In this document: piece after piece, positions 1 through 8,384 of the stretch | Position numbering within the stretch: position 1 is the first letter of the stretch | How the letters are laid out: every line of letters starts with the position of its first letter | Source: Paraburkholderia dilworthii | GTDB taxonomy: Bacteria > Pseudomonadota > Gammaproteobacteria > Burkholderiales > Burkholderiaceae | Assembly: GCF_000472525.1 (NCBI RefSeq) | Contig: NZ_KI421431.1 | Location: 194,987 to 258,986, forward strand | Direction: 5' to 3' | Length of the DNA: 64,000 nt | Notes under the pieces: generated by a model | The model's input: the letters and a program-made list of their open reading frames with translations, nothing else | What the model was told of the DNA's origin: nothing | The model's database searches: none | Made by a program: the position numbers and the translations under genes

Positions 1-1339
1 GACTGATGCCGAGCAGCGACGCCGCCCGATGGCGTGTACCGCCTACCGCGTCGAGCGTCGCGCGAATCAGCATTTCCTCGACGTCCGCGAGCGGCGTGCC
101 GACCGTAACCTGAACGCGGCTGCCGTTCAGATCGCGGCCATTGACGGAGCCCGCTTCGTCGGCGCGTAACGACTCCAGCACATCGCCCGACGCGTGGTAC
201 GCGCGACGCACGCGGTCTTCCAACTCGCGCACGTTGCCCGGCCATTCGTACGTGAGACATTCACGCAGAAAGTTCGGCCCGATCTGTTTGGCGACGTCCG
301 ACGTGCCGCGCGCGGCCGCGTCGTGGTTCAATTCGTCGACAATCGCCTGCGCGATCAGCGGCGGATCTTCGCCGCGCTCGCGCAACGGCGGCAGCGTCAC
401 CGCTGCAGCTTCGAGGCGCAGTGCAAGGTCTTCGTGCAGGCTGCCGTCGGCCACTGCCGCACGCGGGGCCTTGCGCGTCGACGCGATCAACCGGAAATCG
501 GTCACGACCTGGCTCGTGCCGCCGACCCGCATGAAAGTCTGCGAATCGAGCGCGCGCAGCAGTGCTTCCTGTTGAGCGCGTGGCAGTTCCGCGATTTCGT
601 CAATGAAGAGCGTCCCGCCGCTCGCCTGTTCGAAAAGGCCCGGCTCGCGCTGCTCCGCGCCGCTGAACGCGCCGCGTTCGTGGCCGAACAACACGCTATC
701 CAGCGACCGATGCGCCGCCACGCTGCCCGCGCTTCGGCAATCGAGCGTGACAAACGGGCCTTTGCGGCGCCGGCTCATCTCGTGCATCGTGCGAGCGGCC
801 ACCTGCTTGCCGGTGCCGGCTTCGCCTGAAATCAGCACGGCCGCTTCCGTCGGCGCAATATGTTCGATCGTGTCGTAGACGTGTTGCATCGCGCCGCTGC
901 GGCCGAGCATCGAGCCAAAACGGCCGAGTTGACGCAGCGACGCACGCAGCGTCTGAACTTCCTCGGTCAGTTCGTACGGGCGCGGAATTCGCGCAAGCAG
1001 GCTGCGCAGACGCGGAATATTGACGGGCTTCAGCAGATAGTCCCAGATGCCGTGCCGCAAGCCCTCAATCGCGCTTTCGACGGTCGCATTGCCCGTCATA
1101 ACGATGACGGGCAATGCACCGCCTGGCGGCTGCGCAGGCAGATGCTGCAACAGATCGAGCCCGCTGCCGTCCGGAAGGTTTAGGTCGACCAGCACGACGT
1201 CGGGAATGAAGCGCGTGAGCGCGGCGCGCGCTTCGGCAATGGTCGTGGCCGTGTCGACGGAAAAGCCGTCGGCGGCAAGAATGGCGGACAGACCTGACAG
1301 GCTATTGGGATCGTCTTCAACAATCAGGGCGTGTGGCAT
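1..1339 (-). CDS. NtrC-family sigma-54-dependent response regulator (3' end outside window)
   Basis: Two-component activator of RpoN-dependent promoters. The reverse strand reads from ATG at 1339 to the window edge, about 446 codons. Residues 1-120 are a receiver domain with the acidic pocket E8-D9-D10, phospho-acceptor D52 (VDLNLPD) and K104. An AAA+ domain follows with Walker A GEAGTGKQ (172-179), GAFSGA at 223-228 in place of the usual GAFTGA, and Walker B FIDE (245-248). The start of the Fis-type HTH is visible near the window edge (RHRAASLLGIS). The region just before GAFSGA diverges from the usual family sequence. No partner kinase is in view; it may lie beyond position 1. The next gene, csbD, has a candidate sigma-54 promoter and is a possible target. 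Family assignment is secure; the target is inferred. Confidence 0.93.
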   Translation of the reverse strand, partial: MPHALIVEDDPNSLSGLSAILAADGFSVDTATTIAEARAALTRFIPDVVLVDLNLPDGSGLDLLQHLPAQPPGGALPVIVMTGNATVESAIEGLRHGIWDYLLKPVNIPRLRSLLARIPRPYELTEEVQTLRASLRQLGRFGSMLGRSGAMQHVYDTIEHIAPTEAAVLISGEAGTGKQVAARTMHEMSRRRKGPFVTLDCRSAGSVAAHRSLDSVLFGHERGAFSGAEQREPGLFEQASGGTLFIDEIAELPRAQQEALLRALDSQTFMRVGGTSQVVTDFRLIASTRKAPRAAVADGSLHEDLALRLEAAAVTLPPLRERGEDPPLIAQAIVDELNHDAAARGTSDVAKQIGPNFLRECLTYEWPGNVRELEDRVRRAYHASGDVLESLRADEAGSVNGRDLNGSRVQVTVGTPLADVEEMLIRATLDAVGGTRHRAASLLGIS

Positions 1340-1692
1340 GGCGAGCGCAACTTTTTAAATGGATGGAATAGCCGCTTCGCCGCGCCGTGACTGGCGCGCG
1401 CGAGGCGGGCACGATGGCTGGCCGGTACTGTCGGTCGGATGCGTCGCCAGCACAGCGTCAGCCGGGCGGCGCAAAAGCGGGCCTCCAGTCGGCATGAACG
1501 CAGTGCCCGGGGTCTACGACACCGGGCGAAGCGGGCGGCGAGTCGACTCACGTAGTTCTGGTCCTTTGCTGTCCGAAGGGCGATTGGCTGCTCGCTGATT
1601 TGCGTCGCGTCCCGCCCGGTTCTAGTCCACCAGCATCCGCGCGGCCACGATGTGACGCCGCACGGGCACCGGCACTTACTTCGCTACTGATG
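1340..1692. other. Intergenic gap, no gene seen
   Basis: This 353-base stretch lies between the response-regulator start and the csbD stop. Reading frames in it are short, arginine-rich and look like shadows of GC-rich sequence. No clear terminator, sigma-54 element or RNA gene was found. It must hold the promoter of the response regulator, but no convincing -35/-10 pair was recognised. Confidence 0.5.
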
Positions 1693-1899
1693 TCAGAAAT
1701 CCCGATTGTTGTCGAAGAAACGGCGTACTTCGCGCTCGGCGTCCTCGCGGCTCTTGCCATAGCGCTCCTGGATCAGGCCGGCGAGCCGGTCCGCGCGGCC
1801 TTCGGCCCGGGTGAGTTCGTCGTCGGTCAATTCGCCCCACGCAGCCTTCGCTTTGCCAACCAGTTGCTTCCACTTGCCTTCAGCGATGTCGTTGTTCAT
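1693..1899 (-). CDS. CsbD/YjbJ family stress-response protein
   Basis: Small cytoplasmic general-stress protein of 68 residues. The family signature is at the N-terminus (IAEGKWKQLVGKAKAAWGEL), followed by helical, strongly charged sequence. The biochemical role of CsbD proteins is not established; in Bacillus and enterics they are induced by stress. The start at ATG 1899 is chosen because the signature begins there; an in-frame extension upstream to 1923 does not match the family. A sigma-54-type element lies at 1939-1954, which suggests RpoN control, possibly by the neighbouring regulator. Confidence 0.88.
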   Translation of the reverse strand: MNNDIAEGKWKQLVGKAKAAWGELTDDELTRAEGRADRLAGLIQERYGKSREDAEREVRRFFDNNRDF

Positions 1900-1938
1900 A
1901 CCGCATCTCCGGTCGAAAGACATAGGTGAAGGCTCACA

Positions 1939-1954
1939 AGCATGACTTGTGCCA
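1939..1954 (-). promoter_or_regulatory. Candidate sigma-54 (-24/-12) promoter of csbD
   Basis: Reading the reverse strand, TGGCAC is followed by five bases and then ATGCT. This matches the RpoN consensus TGGCAC-N5-TTGCW at all but one position, with the invariant GG and GC correctly spaced. The predicted start of transcription is near 1928, about 28 bases before the csbD ATG. Seen in sequence; activity is inferred. Confidence 0.55.
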
Positions 1955-2021
1955 ATGCTCTTTGGCTTGCTATATCAAAGGCTTACCTTGGCCTCAGGCG
2001 GCAAGATCGGGGACCGCGACA

Positions 2022-2042
2022 GGCAATTTGGAGAAAATTGCC
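2022..2042. promoter_or_regulatory. 21-bp dyad, possible enhancer site upstream of csbD
   Basis: GGCAATTT (2022-2029) and AAATTGCC (2035-2042) form a perfect 8-bp inverted repeat with a 5-base spacer. Its centre lies about 100 bases upstream of the predicted sigma-54 start, the usual place for an activator-binding site. It sits outside the efp terminator and no T-tract follows, so it is unlikely to be a terminator. Confidence 0.4.
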
Positions 2043-2075
2043 GGTAAAGTTTTCCTCAACAATACCCGGCGGCGC

Positions 2076-2105
2076 AAAAAAGAAAAAGCGCCCAATTGGG
2101 CGCTT
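2076..2105 (-). terminator. Rho-independent terminator of efp
   Basis: The palindrome GCGCCCAATTGGGCGC (2088-2103), extended by flanking A/T pairs, is followed on the reverse strand by a T-rich run (complement of 2076-2087). It lies about 50 bases after the efp stop. Confidence 0.85.
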
Positions 2106-2155
2106 CTCAATTTTGCCAGCGCGCGTTGCGTCGCGCCGGCAGAGGACTTGCCGCT

Positions 2156-2713
2156 TTACGCGCGGCTACGGTACTCGTGCGTACGCGTGTCGATCTCGAT
2201 CTTGTCGCCAATATTGCAGAAGAGCGGCACTTGCAGTTCGAAACCAGTGTTCAGCTTGGCGTTCTTCAGCACCTTGCCCGACGATGTGTCGCCCTTGACA
2301 GCCGGTTCCGTGTAGATGATTTCGCGGACCAGCGTGGTCGGCAGTTCGACGGAGATGGCCTTCTCGTTGTAGAACACGACTTCGCAAGTCATGCCGTCTT
2401 CGAGATAGTGCATCGCGTCGCCCATCATTTCGGCTTCGACTTCATACTGGTTGTAGTCGGCGTCCATGAACACGTACATCGGGTCGGCGAAGTACGAGTA
2501 CGTCACTTCCTTGCGCTCGAGCACGACGACGTCGAACTTGTCGTCTGCCTTGTACACGCTTTCCATGCCTGCGCCGGTCAGCAGGTTCTTGAACTTCATC
2601 TTGACAACGGCGGAGTTGCGGCCCGATTTGTTGTATTCGGCCTTTTGCACGACCATTGCGTCTGCGCCGATCATCACGACGTTGCCGGTGCGGAGTTCCT
2701 GTGCGGTCTTCAT
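2156..2713 (-). CDS. efp: Translation elongation factor P
   Basis: EF-P binds the ribosome between P and E sites and relieves stalling at polyproline. The 185-residue length is that of full EF-P, with the three beta-barrel domains and the C-terminal signature ([16 protein letters not shown]). The domain I loop tip reads NKSGRNSAV, so residue 32 is arginine, not the lysine of E. coli-type EF-P. Arg32 is the residue rhamnosylated by EarP, and earP lies upstream on the same strand. The start ATG 2713 is preceded by AGGACAG. A terminator follows the gene. Confidence 0.98.
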   Translation of the reverse strand: MKTAQELRTGNVVMIGADAMVVQKAEYNKSGRNSAVVKMKFKNLLTGAGMESVYKADDKFDVVVLERKEVTYSYFADPMYVFMDADYNQYEVEAEMMGDAMHYLEDGMTCEVVFYNEKAISVELPTTLVREIIYTEPAVKGDTSSGKVLKNAKLNTGFELQVPLFCNIGDKIEIDTRTHEYRSRA

Positions 2714-3148
2714 AAAACTGTCCTGTACGAAATAAGTAGCTTCAACTTTTGCTCAACGGCATACGGCGCAAGCGGCTTCGACGTTTCCTGCGCTTTACGC
2801 CGCGCCGTGATGAGACGGCCTGGCGCGAAGCGGTGCATGAAGCGTGGTTGGTTTGCTGCGAGGTTTCCAGTGGCGTTGCCGATGCGACGCGTTCCGCAAT
2901 TCCCGCGAGTCCGTTACCTGCTTTTTTACCCGATGCGGGCGTGTACACGAGTGGCGCCGGTCGGCAGCGTGCGTCCTGAAGTGCGCTTTTCTCTGCCGTT
3001 TCCGCTGCGGCGCTCAACGAGCAGCGCATTGCATCTTTCGATGCCGGTGAAACGAGCTAACAGCCGGAGCCGAGAGCCAAAGAGCCAACCAAACAGGATT
3101 TTTGCTGCGATCGGGCCGCGCTTGCGTCGTCGGCCGTTGGATAACCGC
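2714..3148. other. efp leader and earP-efp spacer
   Basis: These 435 bases separate the earP stop from the efp start on the reverse strand. No gene is supported; frames on both strands lack family features. The length suggests that efp has its own promoter rather than depending only on read-through from earP, but no clean -35/-10 pair was recognised. Confidence 0.5.
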
Positions 3149-4351
3149 TTATTTTAACTGACTTTTTGTGAACGAGGCCAGATTTCCCACGAGGTCGCCG
3201 ACTTGCGCGAGTTCGCCGGCCCATTCGATCGCGCGCCGCTGTAGCGCCGGGTAGTGGTGCAGCAGTGTGGCCCAGTCCGGCTCGCCAGTGCCATTCCAGG
3301 CGTGCCAGAAGCGCGCGAGCGAGGTGCGTGCATCGGCCGGAAGCGTACGGGCGTAATGTGCAAGCGCGGCGCCGAGTTTCGGCAGATGAGCGTCGTCGGC
3401 TTGTGGGTAGATGTGCCAGACGAAGGGCCTGGCGGCCCATTGCGCGCGTACGAACGAATCCTCGCCGCGCACGAAGTTGAGGTCGCTGGCCCATAGCAGC
3501 GCGTCGTAGCCGGATTGCTCGGTGAACGCGAGGCCGTGCGCGCTCAAGCTTCCGCGCTCCGCATGAGCGCCGGCGGCGAACTCAGGCACTCCGAAAAAGC
3601 GCGCGAGCGCGCCGCAGATGCGTCCCTCCGGCACCAGCAGCACGACAGGATCGGCACTGTCGCGCCATTGTTCGAGAAGACTGTCGACGGCGGGGTTCTC
3701 GTACGCGAATAAGGAAACGACGGTCGCGCCGACAGGCGGCGCACGCCCCACCGTTTGCAGCCACCACGCTTTGCGTGCCGCCGGCGACGCCTCGAACGCC
3801 GCGCGCGCGGCATCGAGATGCCGTTCCTTCAGCACGCCGCCGGTGCCTGGCCCGAGCCCCGGAAAGAAAAACGTTTTGACGAGCGGATAGCGCGGATGCG
3901 GCGATGGCCGCAGATGAAAGTCCGCGACCCAATCCTCGGCGCTCAGATATTCGAGGTTGATCCATACGGGCGCGCGCTCGCGCTGGGCCATCGCCGCCAC
4001 GTAGATGGGCGGCAGTTCGCAGGCGAACGCCTCGATCACTACGTCGGCCACTTCGAGGGTCTCGCCGGCATGCGTCGGCGTGTGCCAGTGTTCGACGACG
4101 ATCCCGCCGACCGCCTGCCGCGCGCGATCCAGTGCGAGCGACGGGCACAGCTTCTGGAACGCATGCAGATCGTCGACGAAGATGCGCACCTGCCAGCCGT
4201 GCTCGCTCGCGAGTTGCCGCGCGAGGCGCCAGCACACGCCGATATCGCCGAAATTATCGATCACCGCGCAGAAAATATCGCATGCGATCGCTGCGGGTGG
4301 TTCGTTAAGCGACGCGGCGGTTGGATCGGAGGGCGGCGCGGTGGAGGGCAT
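3149..4351 (-). CDS. earP: EF-P arginine rhamnosyltransferase EarP
   Basis: Transfers rhamnose from dTDP-L-rhamnose to Arg32 of EF-P, activating it for polyproline synthesis. The 400-residue protein carries the family N-terminal motif (IFCAVIDNFGDIGVCWRLAR, residues 26-45) with the two aspartates implicated in catalysis in EarP homologues (D32, D36), and the C-terminal RGEDSFVRAQWA motif containing the conserved glutamate. ATG 4351 is chosen because upstream in-frame sequence is arginine/serine-rich and unlike the family. The pairing with an Arg32 EF-P supports the call strongly. The dTDP-rhamnose genes are not in this window. Confidence 0.96.
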   Translation of the reverse strand: MPSTAPPSDPTAASLNEPPAAIACDIFCAVIDNFGDIGVCWRLARQLASEHGWQVRIFVDDLHAFQKLCPSLALDRARQAVGGIVVEHWHTPTHAGETLEVADVVIEAFACELPPIYVAAMAQRERAPVWINLEYLSAEDWVADFHLRPSPHPRYPLVKTFFFPGLGPGTGGVLKERHLDAARAAFEASPAARKAWWLQTVGRAPPVGATVVSLFAYENPAVDSLLEQWRDSADPVVLLVPEGRICGALARFFGVPEFAAGAHAERGSLSAHGLAFTEQSGYDALLWASDLNFVRGEDSFVRAQWAARPFVWHIYPQADDAHLPKLGAALAHYARTLPADARTSLARFWHAWNGTGEPDWATLLHHYPALQRRAIEWAGELAQVGDLVGNLASFTKSQLK

Positions 4352-4518
4352 CGGCGAGGCTCGGGCGGACGCGGAATGTTCTAAACTGGCGATTCTAAAG
4401 CACCCGTTCGATCTTCTCGCGCCGACTCGTTCGAGCGCGAACCCGAAGGGGCCACACGTGGCCAACCGTGGCCAAACGGGGCGACCGCCCGCGAGACAGT
4501 TCCATCAGCCGATCCTGC

Positions 4519-6747
4519 ATGACCGAACCCGAAGCAAACATCGCTTTCGAGCCGAAAAAAGTGCTCGCCCAGTTGCCGCATCTGCCCGGCGTCTACCGCT
4601 ATTACGATGCGCACGGCGCGGTGCTGTACGTCGGCAAGGCGCGGGACCTGAAGAAGCGCGTGTCGAGCTATTTCACGAAGACGCAACTGTCGCCACGCAT
4701 CGCGATGATGGTGACGCGCATTGCGCGCATCGAGACCACCGTCACGCGCTCCGAGGCCGAAGCGCTGCTGCTCGAAAATAATCTGATCAAGGCGCTCGCG
4801 CCGCGCTACAACATTCTGTTTCGCGACGACAAGTCGTACCCGTATCTGAAGCTGACCGGCCATAAGTTTCCGCGCATGGCGTATTACCGCGGCTCGGTGG
4901 ACCGCAAGAACCAGTACTTCGGCCCGTTTCCGAGCGCGTGGGCGGTGCGCGAGAGCATCCAGATCTTGCAACGCGTATTTCAGTTGCGCACCTGCGAGGA
5001 CTCCGTTTTCAACAACCGCACGCGGCCGTGTCTGTTGCATCAGATCGGCCGTTGCACGGCGCCGTGCGTCGCGAACATCAGCGAAGAGGACTACGCGCGC
5101 GACGTTGCCAATGCGTCGCGCTTCCTGCTCGGCCGTCAGGGCGAAGTGATGAACGAACTCGAGCAGAAGATGCACGCGTTTGCGAGCGAGCTGAAGTTCG
5201 AGCAGGCCGCGGCTGTGCGCAATCAGATGAGTTCGTTATCGACGGTGCTGCATCAGCAGGCCATTGAAGTCGGCAGCGATAGCGATGTGGATATTCTCGC
5301 GGTGGTCGCGCTGGGCGGCCGCGTCTGCGTGAATCTCGCGATGGTGCGCGGCGGCCGGCATCTGGGCGACAAGGCCTACTTCCCCGCGCACGTGGAAAGC
5401 GCGCTGACGGCGGAAGAAGGCGGCCTTGAAGACGAAAGCGGCGATGACGTATTGGTCGGCGTCGCGTCGGACGCGGGCTCGGCCGCGCGGGAAGATGTCC
5501 TCAGCGGCGTAAGCAGCGAAGCGCGATCGTCCGACACGGCCGATGCGCTCGCGATCGCCCAGGAACTGCCGCCAGAAGATGACGACGATTCCAGCGAAGT
5601 TTCCAACGAAATTTCCAGCGACGATCCTGGCAACGCAGACGCGCTCGACACGGATGCCACCTCGGGGTCGGCGAAGCCGCGCAAAGGCCGCGCGTCGGGC
5701 GGCATTGAATCGGAAGTGCTCGAAGCGTTCATCGCGCAACATTATCTCGGCAATCGCGTGCCGCCGGTGCTGGTGGTCAGCCACGCGCCGGCCACGCGCG
5801 AACTCGTCGACGTGCTGATCCAGCAGGCCGGCCACAAGGTTACCGTGCTGCGCCAGCCGCAAGGCCAACGGCGCGCGTGGCTCGCAATGGCCGAGCAGAA
5901 CGCGCGGCTCGCACTCGCGCGGCTGTTGTCGGAGCAAGGCTCGCAACAGGCCCGCACGCGCGCGCTCACCGACACGCTCGGCATGGAGTGCGACGACCTC
6001 GCGCATGTGCGCATCGAATGTTTCGACATCAGTCATACGATGGGCGAGGCGACCCAGGCGTCGTGCGTCGTGTATCACCATCACAAGATGCAGTCGTCGG
6101 AGTATCGGCGCTACAACATTACCGGCATCACACCCGGCGACGATTACGCGGCGATGCGCCAGGTCCTCACGCGCCGCTACGAGAAGATGGTCGCGCAAGC
6201 CGCCGCGAATGCTGCGGACGAAGCCGCCGAATTGCAAAGCGACGCGGCCGTGGACCCGTCGCTGACGCCCGAGGCTGCTGAACCCGTCGCGGCGGGTGGC
6301 ATCTTGCCCTCTATCGTGTTGATCGACGGCGGCAAGGGCCAGGTCGAAATCGCGCGGCAGGTGTTCACCGAGTTGGGGCTGGACACCGGCATGCTGGTCG
6401 GCGTGGCGAAGGGCGAGGGGCGTAAGGTCGGTCTCGAAACGCTGATTTTCGCCGACGGCCGGGCACCGCTCGAACTCGGCAAGGAAAGTGCCGCGCTCAT
6501 GCTCGTCGCGCAGATCCGCGACGAAGCGCACCGCTTCGCCATCACCGGGATGCGCGCGAAACGCGGCAAGACGCGTCAGACGTCGCGGCTCGAAGAACTC
6601 GAAGGCGTGGGCGCGAAGCGGCGCCAGCGGCTGCTTGCGCGCTTTGGCGGGCTGCGCGGCGTGATTGCGGCGAGCGTCGAGGATCTGGCGAGCGTCGAAG
6701 GGATTTCCCAGGCGCTAGCCGAGCAGATCTACCGGCAATTGCATTGA
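4519..6747 (+). CDS. uvrC: UvrABC system protein C
   Basis: Nuclease subunit of nucleotide excision repair that makes both incisions around a lesion bound by UvrB. The 742-residue protein has an N-terminal GIY-YIG domain ([18 protein letters not shown], about residues 24-41), a cysteine-containing segment, a UvrB-binding UVR helix, an RNase H-like endonuclease domain with VLIDGGKGQ, and a C-terminal double HhH region. It is longer than the roughly 610 residues of E. coli UvrC because of an acidic low-complexity insert at about residues 300-400 and a smaller alanine-rich insert near 555-595. ATG 4519 is the start nearest the conserved domain. pgsA follows, the common UvrC-PgsA neighbourhood. 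Confidence 0.98.
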   Translation: MTEPEANIAFEPKKVLAQLPHLPGVYRYYDAHGAVLYVGKARDLKKRVSSYFTKTQLSPRIAMMVTRIARIETTVTRSEAEALLLENNLIKALAPRYNILFRDDKSYPYLKLTGHKFPRMAYYRGSVDRKNQYFGPFPSAWAVRESIQILQRVFQLRTCEDSVFNNRTRPCLLHQIGRCTAPCVANISEEDYARDVANASRFLLGRQGEVMNELEQKMHAFASELKFEQAAAVRNQMSSLSTVLHQQAIEVGSDSDVDILAVVALGGRVCVNLAMVRGGRHLGDKAYFPAHVESALTAEEGGLEDESGDDVLVGVASDAGSAAREDVLSGVSSEARSSDTADALAIAQELPPEDDDDSSEVSNEISSDDPGNADALDTDATSGSAKPRKGRASGGIESEVLEAFIAQHYLGNRVPPVLVVSHAPATRELVDVLIQQAGHKVTVLRQPQGQRRAWLAMAEQNARLALARLLSEQGSQQARTRALTDTLGMECDDLAHVRIECFDISHTMGEATQASCVVYHHHKMQSSEYRRYNITGITPGDDYAAMRQVLTRRYEKMVAQAAANAADEAAELQSDAAVDPSLTPEAAEPVAAGGILPSIVLIDGGKGQVEIARQVFTELGLDTGMLVGVAKGEGRKVGLETLIFADGRAPLELGKESAALMLVAQIRDEAHRFAITGMRAKRGKTRQTSRLEELEGVGAKRRQRLLARFGGLRGVIAASVEDLASVEGISQALAEQIYRQLH

Positions 6748-6992
6748 TTCGCGGCGCGTGGGTCGGGCCCGTTGCTGGGCGCAGCGGCTAATGTCTTGCC
6801 GCAGCGCCTCGCATTACGAGCCCCGTCCACTGGCCGACATCCGCAGCTGGCCAGGCTCCGTGCACCCGTCCCCGCACAGTAACTCGCGCAAGCGATGGAC
6901 GGTGCGCGCTTCGCTCGCCGAGCCGCTTTGCTTGTGGCAGGCACTGCGACACGGCACAATTGCATCTCTCCTGTCAGACGCTGCGCCTGCCC

Positions 6993-7586
6993 ATGCCGTT
7001 TAATTTCCCGATTTTCCTGACCTGGCTGCGGATCGTTCTGATCCCGCTGGTCGTCGGCGTGTTCTATTTGCCCGACATGATGATGAGCCCCGCGCACCGC
7101 AACCTCGCGGCCGCGACGATCTTCGTGCTGGCTGCGCTGACCGACTGGTTCGACGGCTACCTTGCCCGCAAATGGAATCAGACCTCGGCGTTCGGCGCGT
7201 TTCTCGATCCGGTCGCGGACAAACTCATGGTGACCGCCGCGTTGCTCGTGCTCGTGCAACTCGCGCGAATCGATTCGGCAATTGCGCTTGTGATCGTCGG
7301 ACGCGAGATCGCGATCTCGGCGCTGCGCGAATGGATGGCGCAGATCGGCGCGTCCAAAAGCGTTGCCGTGAACTCGCTTGGCAAGTTCAAGACCGCTTGC
7401 CAGATGGTGGCGATTCCAATGCTGCTGTTTCACGGCACGTTGGTCTTCGGCGGCGGCGTGACGATCGACACGCGAACGTGGGGCTTGTGGCTGATTTATC
7501 TCGCGGCGTTTCTCACCATCTGGTCGATGCTCTATTACATGAAGCTCGCGTGGCCGCAGATTCGAGAGCGTGGCGGGGCCGTCTGA
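6993..7586 (+). CDS. pgsA: CDP-diacylglycerol--glycerol-3-phosphate 3-phosphatidyltransferase
   Basis: Inner-membrane enzyme that makes phosphatidylglycerophosphate, the committed step to phosphatidylglycerol and cardiolipin. The 197-residue protein has several membrane segments and the CDP-alcohol phosphotransferase motif: DGYLAR followed by GAFLDPVADK, near residues 54-75. ATG 6993 (MPFNFPIFLTWLRI) matches the family start. It lies 245 bases after uvrC, with no gene between, and just ahead of a tRNA cluster. Confidence 0.97.
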   Translation: MPFNFPIFLTWLRIVLIPLVVGVFYLPDMMMSPAHRNLAAATIFVLAALTDWFDGYLARKWNQTSAFGAFLDPVADKLMVTAALLVLVQLARIDSAIALVIVGREIAISALREWMAQIGASKSVAVNSLGKFKTACQMVAIPMLLFHGTLVFGGGVTIDTRTWGLWLIYLAAFLTIWSMLYYMKLAWPQIRERGGAV

Positions 7587-7669
7587 CCACCGCGGCTCGC
7601 TTGCATCGCGGCGGCATCTGAGCACGTCATGAGTGAAATCTGTTCAGTTAAAGAGATTCGCAAAGGGGG

Positions 7670-7698
7670 TTGACACGTTTCGGTCGTTTCTCCATAAT
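7670..7698 (+). promoter_or_regulatory. Sigma-70 promoter of the tRNA-Gly/Gly/Cys cluster
   Basis: A perfect TTGACA (-35, 7670-7675) and CATAAT (-10, 7693-7698) are separated by exactly 17 bases, about 100 bases before the first tRNA. It is one of the strongest sigma-70 matches in the window, as expected for stable RNA. Confidence 0.9.
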
Positions 7699-7804
7699 CT
7701 CGTTTCTCCGATGCACGCGGTTTGAAACTTCGGTTGCAGTAGAGGGAAGAAGGGCGCAGTAAGCCTTTTTAAGCGGTAGAACAGCAGTGACGCAGCAGTA
7801 ATAC

Positions 7805-7880
7805 GCGGGAGTAGCTCAGTTGGTAGAGCGCAACCTTGCCAAGGTTGAGGTCGCGAGTTCGAGCCTCGTCTCCCGCTCCA
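7805..7880 (+). tRNA. tRNA-Gly (GCC)
   Basis: A 76-base cloverleaf with acceptor stem GCGGGAG/CTCCCGC, anticodon loop CTTGCCAAG giving GCC, the T-loop GTTCGAGCC and encoded CCA. First of three tRNAs transcribed from the promoter at 7670. Confidence 0.98.
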
Positions 7881-7956
7881 GAATTTGAAGCAGCGCGTTG
7901 TTCAGTAAAAGTAGTGTGGCGAAGTAAAAGTGCAAGGCGTTGCGAAGCAGTGCAAT

Positions 7957-8032
7957 GCGGGAGTAGCTCAGTTGGTAGAGCGCAACCTTGCCAAGGTTGA
8001 GGTCGCGAGTTCGAGCCTCGTCTCCCGCTCCA
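7957..8032 (+). tRNA. tRNA-Gly (GCC), second copy
   Basis: Identical in sequence to the tRNA at 7805-7880 and separated from it by 76 bases. Encoded CCA, GCC anticodon. The repeat raises gene dosage for the GGC/GGU codons frequent in this GC-rich genome. Confidence 0.98.
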
Positions 8033-8129
8033 TACATCAGGGAAGCAACGCTTCCCTTTTTGTTTGGTGGACCGACGGTTGTCCACGAGACAGATCAGCG
8101 AATCTGTAGCTAGATTCCCATCCGCTTGC

Positions 8130-8203
8130 GGCGCGATAGCAAAGCGGTTATGCAGCGGCCTGCAAAGCCGTTTAGGCCGGTTCGACTCCGGCTCGCGCCT
8201 CCA
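8130..8203 (+). tRNA. tRNA-Cys (GCA)
   Basis: A 74-base cloverleaf with acceptor GGCGCGA/TCGCGCC, anticodon loop CTGCAAA giving GCA, and encoded CCA. Last gene of the cluster, followed directly by a terminator. E. coli also has Gly-Cys tRNAs after pgsA. Confidence 0.97.
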
Positions 8204-8218
8204 GTAGTTGAAGTGCAG

Positions 8219-8251
8219 AAAAGCCCCGCCATGTCGGGGCTTTTCTTTTTT
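8219..8251 (+). terminator. Terminator of the tRNA cluster
   Basis: AAAAGCCCCG (8219-8228) pairs with CGGGGCTTTT (8235-8244) around a 6-base loop and is followed by a T-rich run, 16 bases after tRNA-Cys. Confidence 0.93.
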
Positions 8252-8384
8252 GCGCCTTCGCATCCGTTTGGATGCGTAAGTGGCCTTGCGCGCCGCTGCG
8301 CATGCTGCACGCGGACACCACGCGGACACCATGCGGATCCGATGGGGCGCACAATGCCGGTTTGCTCCTTGTCATTGAACGTGC

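Noticed and set aside
2096-3157. 353-codon open frame on the plus strand
   Set aside because: Mostly antisense to efp; no recognisable domain.
7769-8332. Reverse-strand frames with RARTRDLNLGKV-like sequence
   Set aside because: These are translations of the complement of the tRNA-Gly and tRNA-Cys genes, a known annotation artefact.
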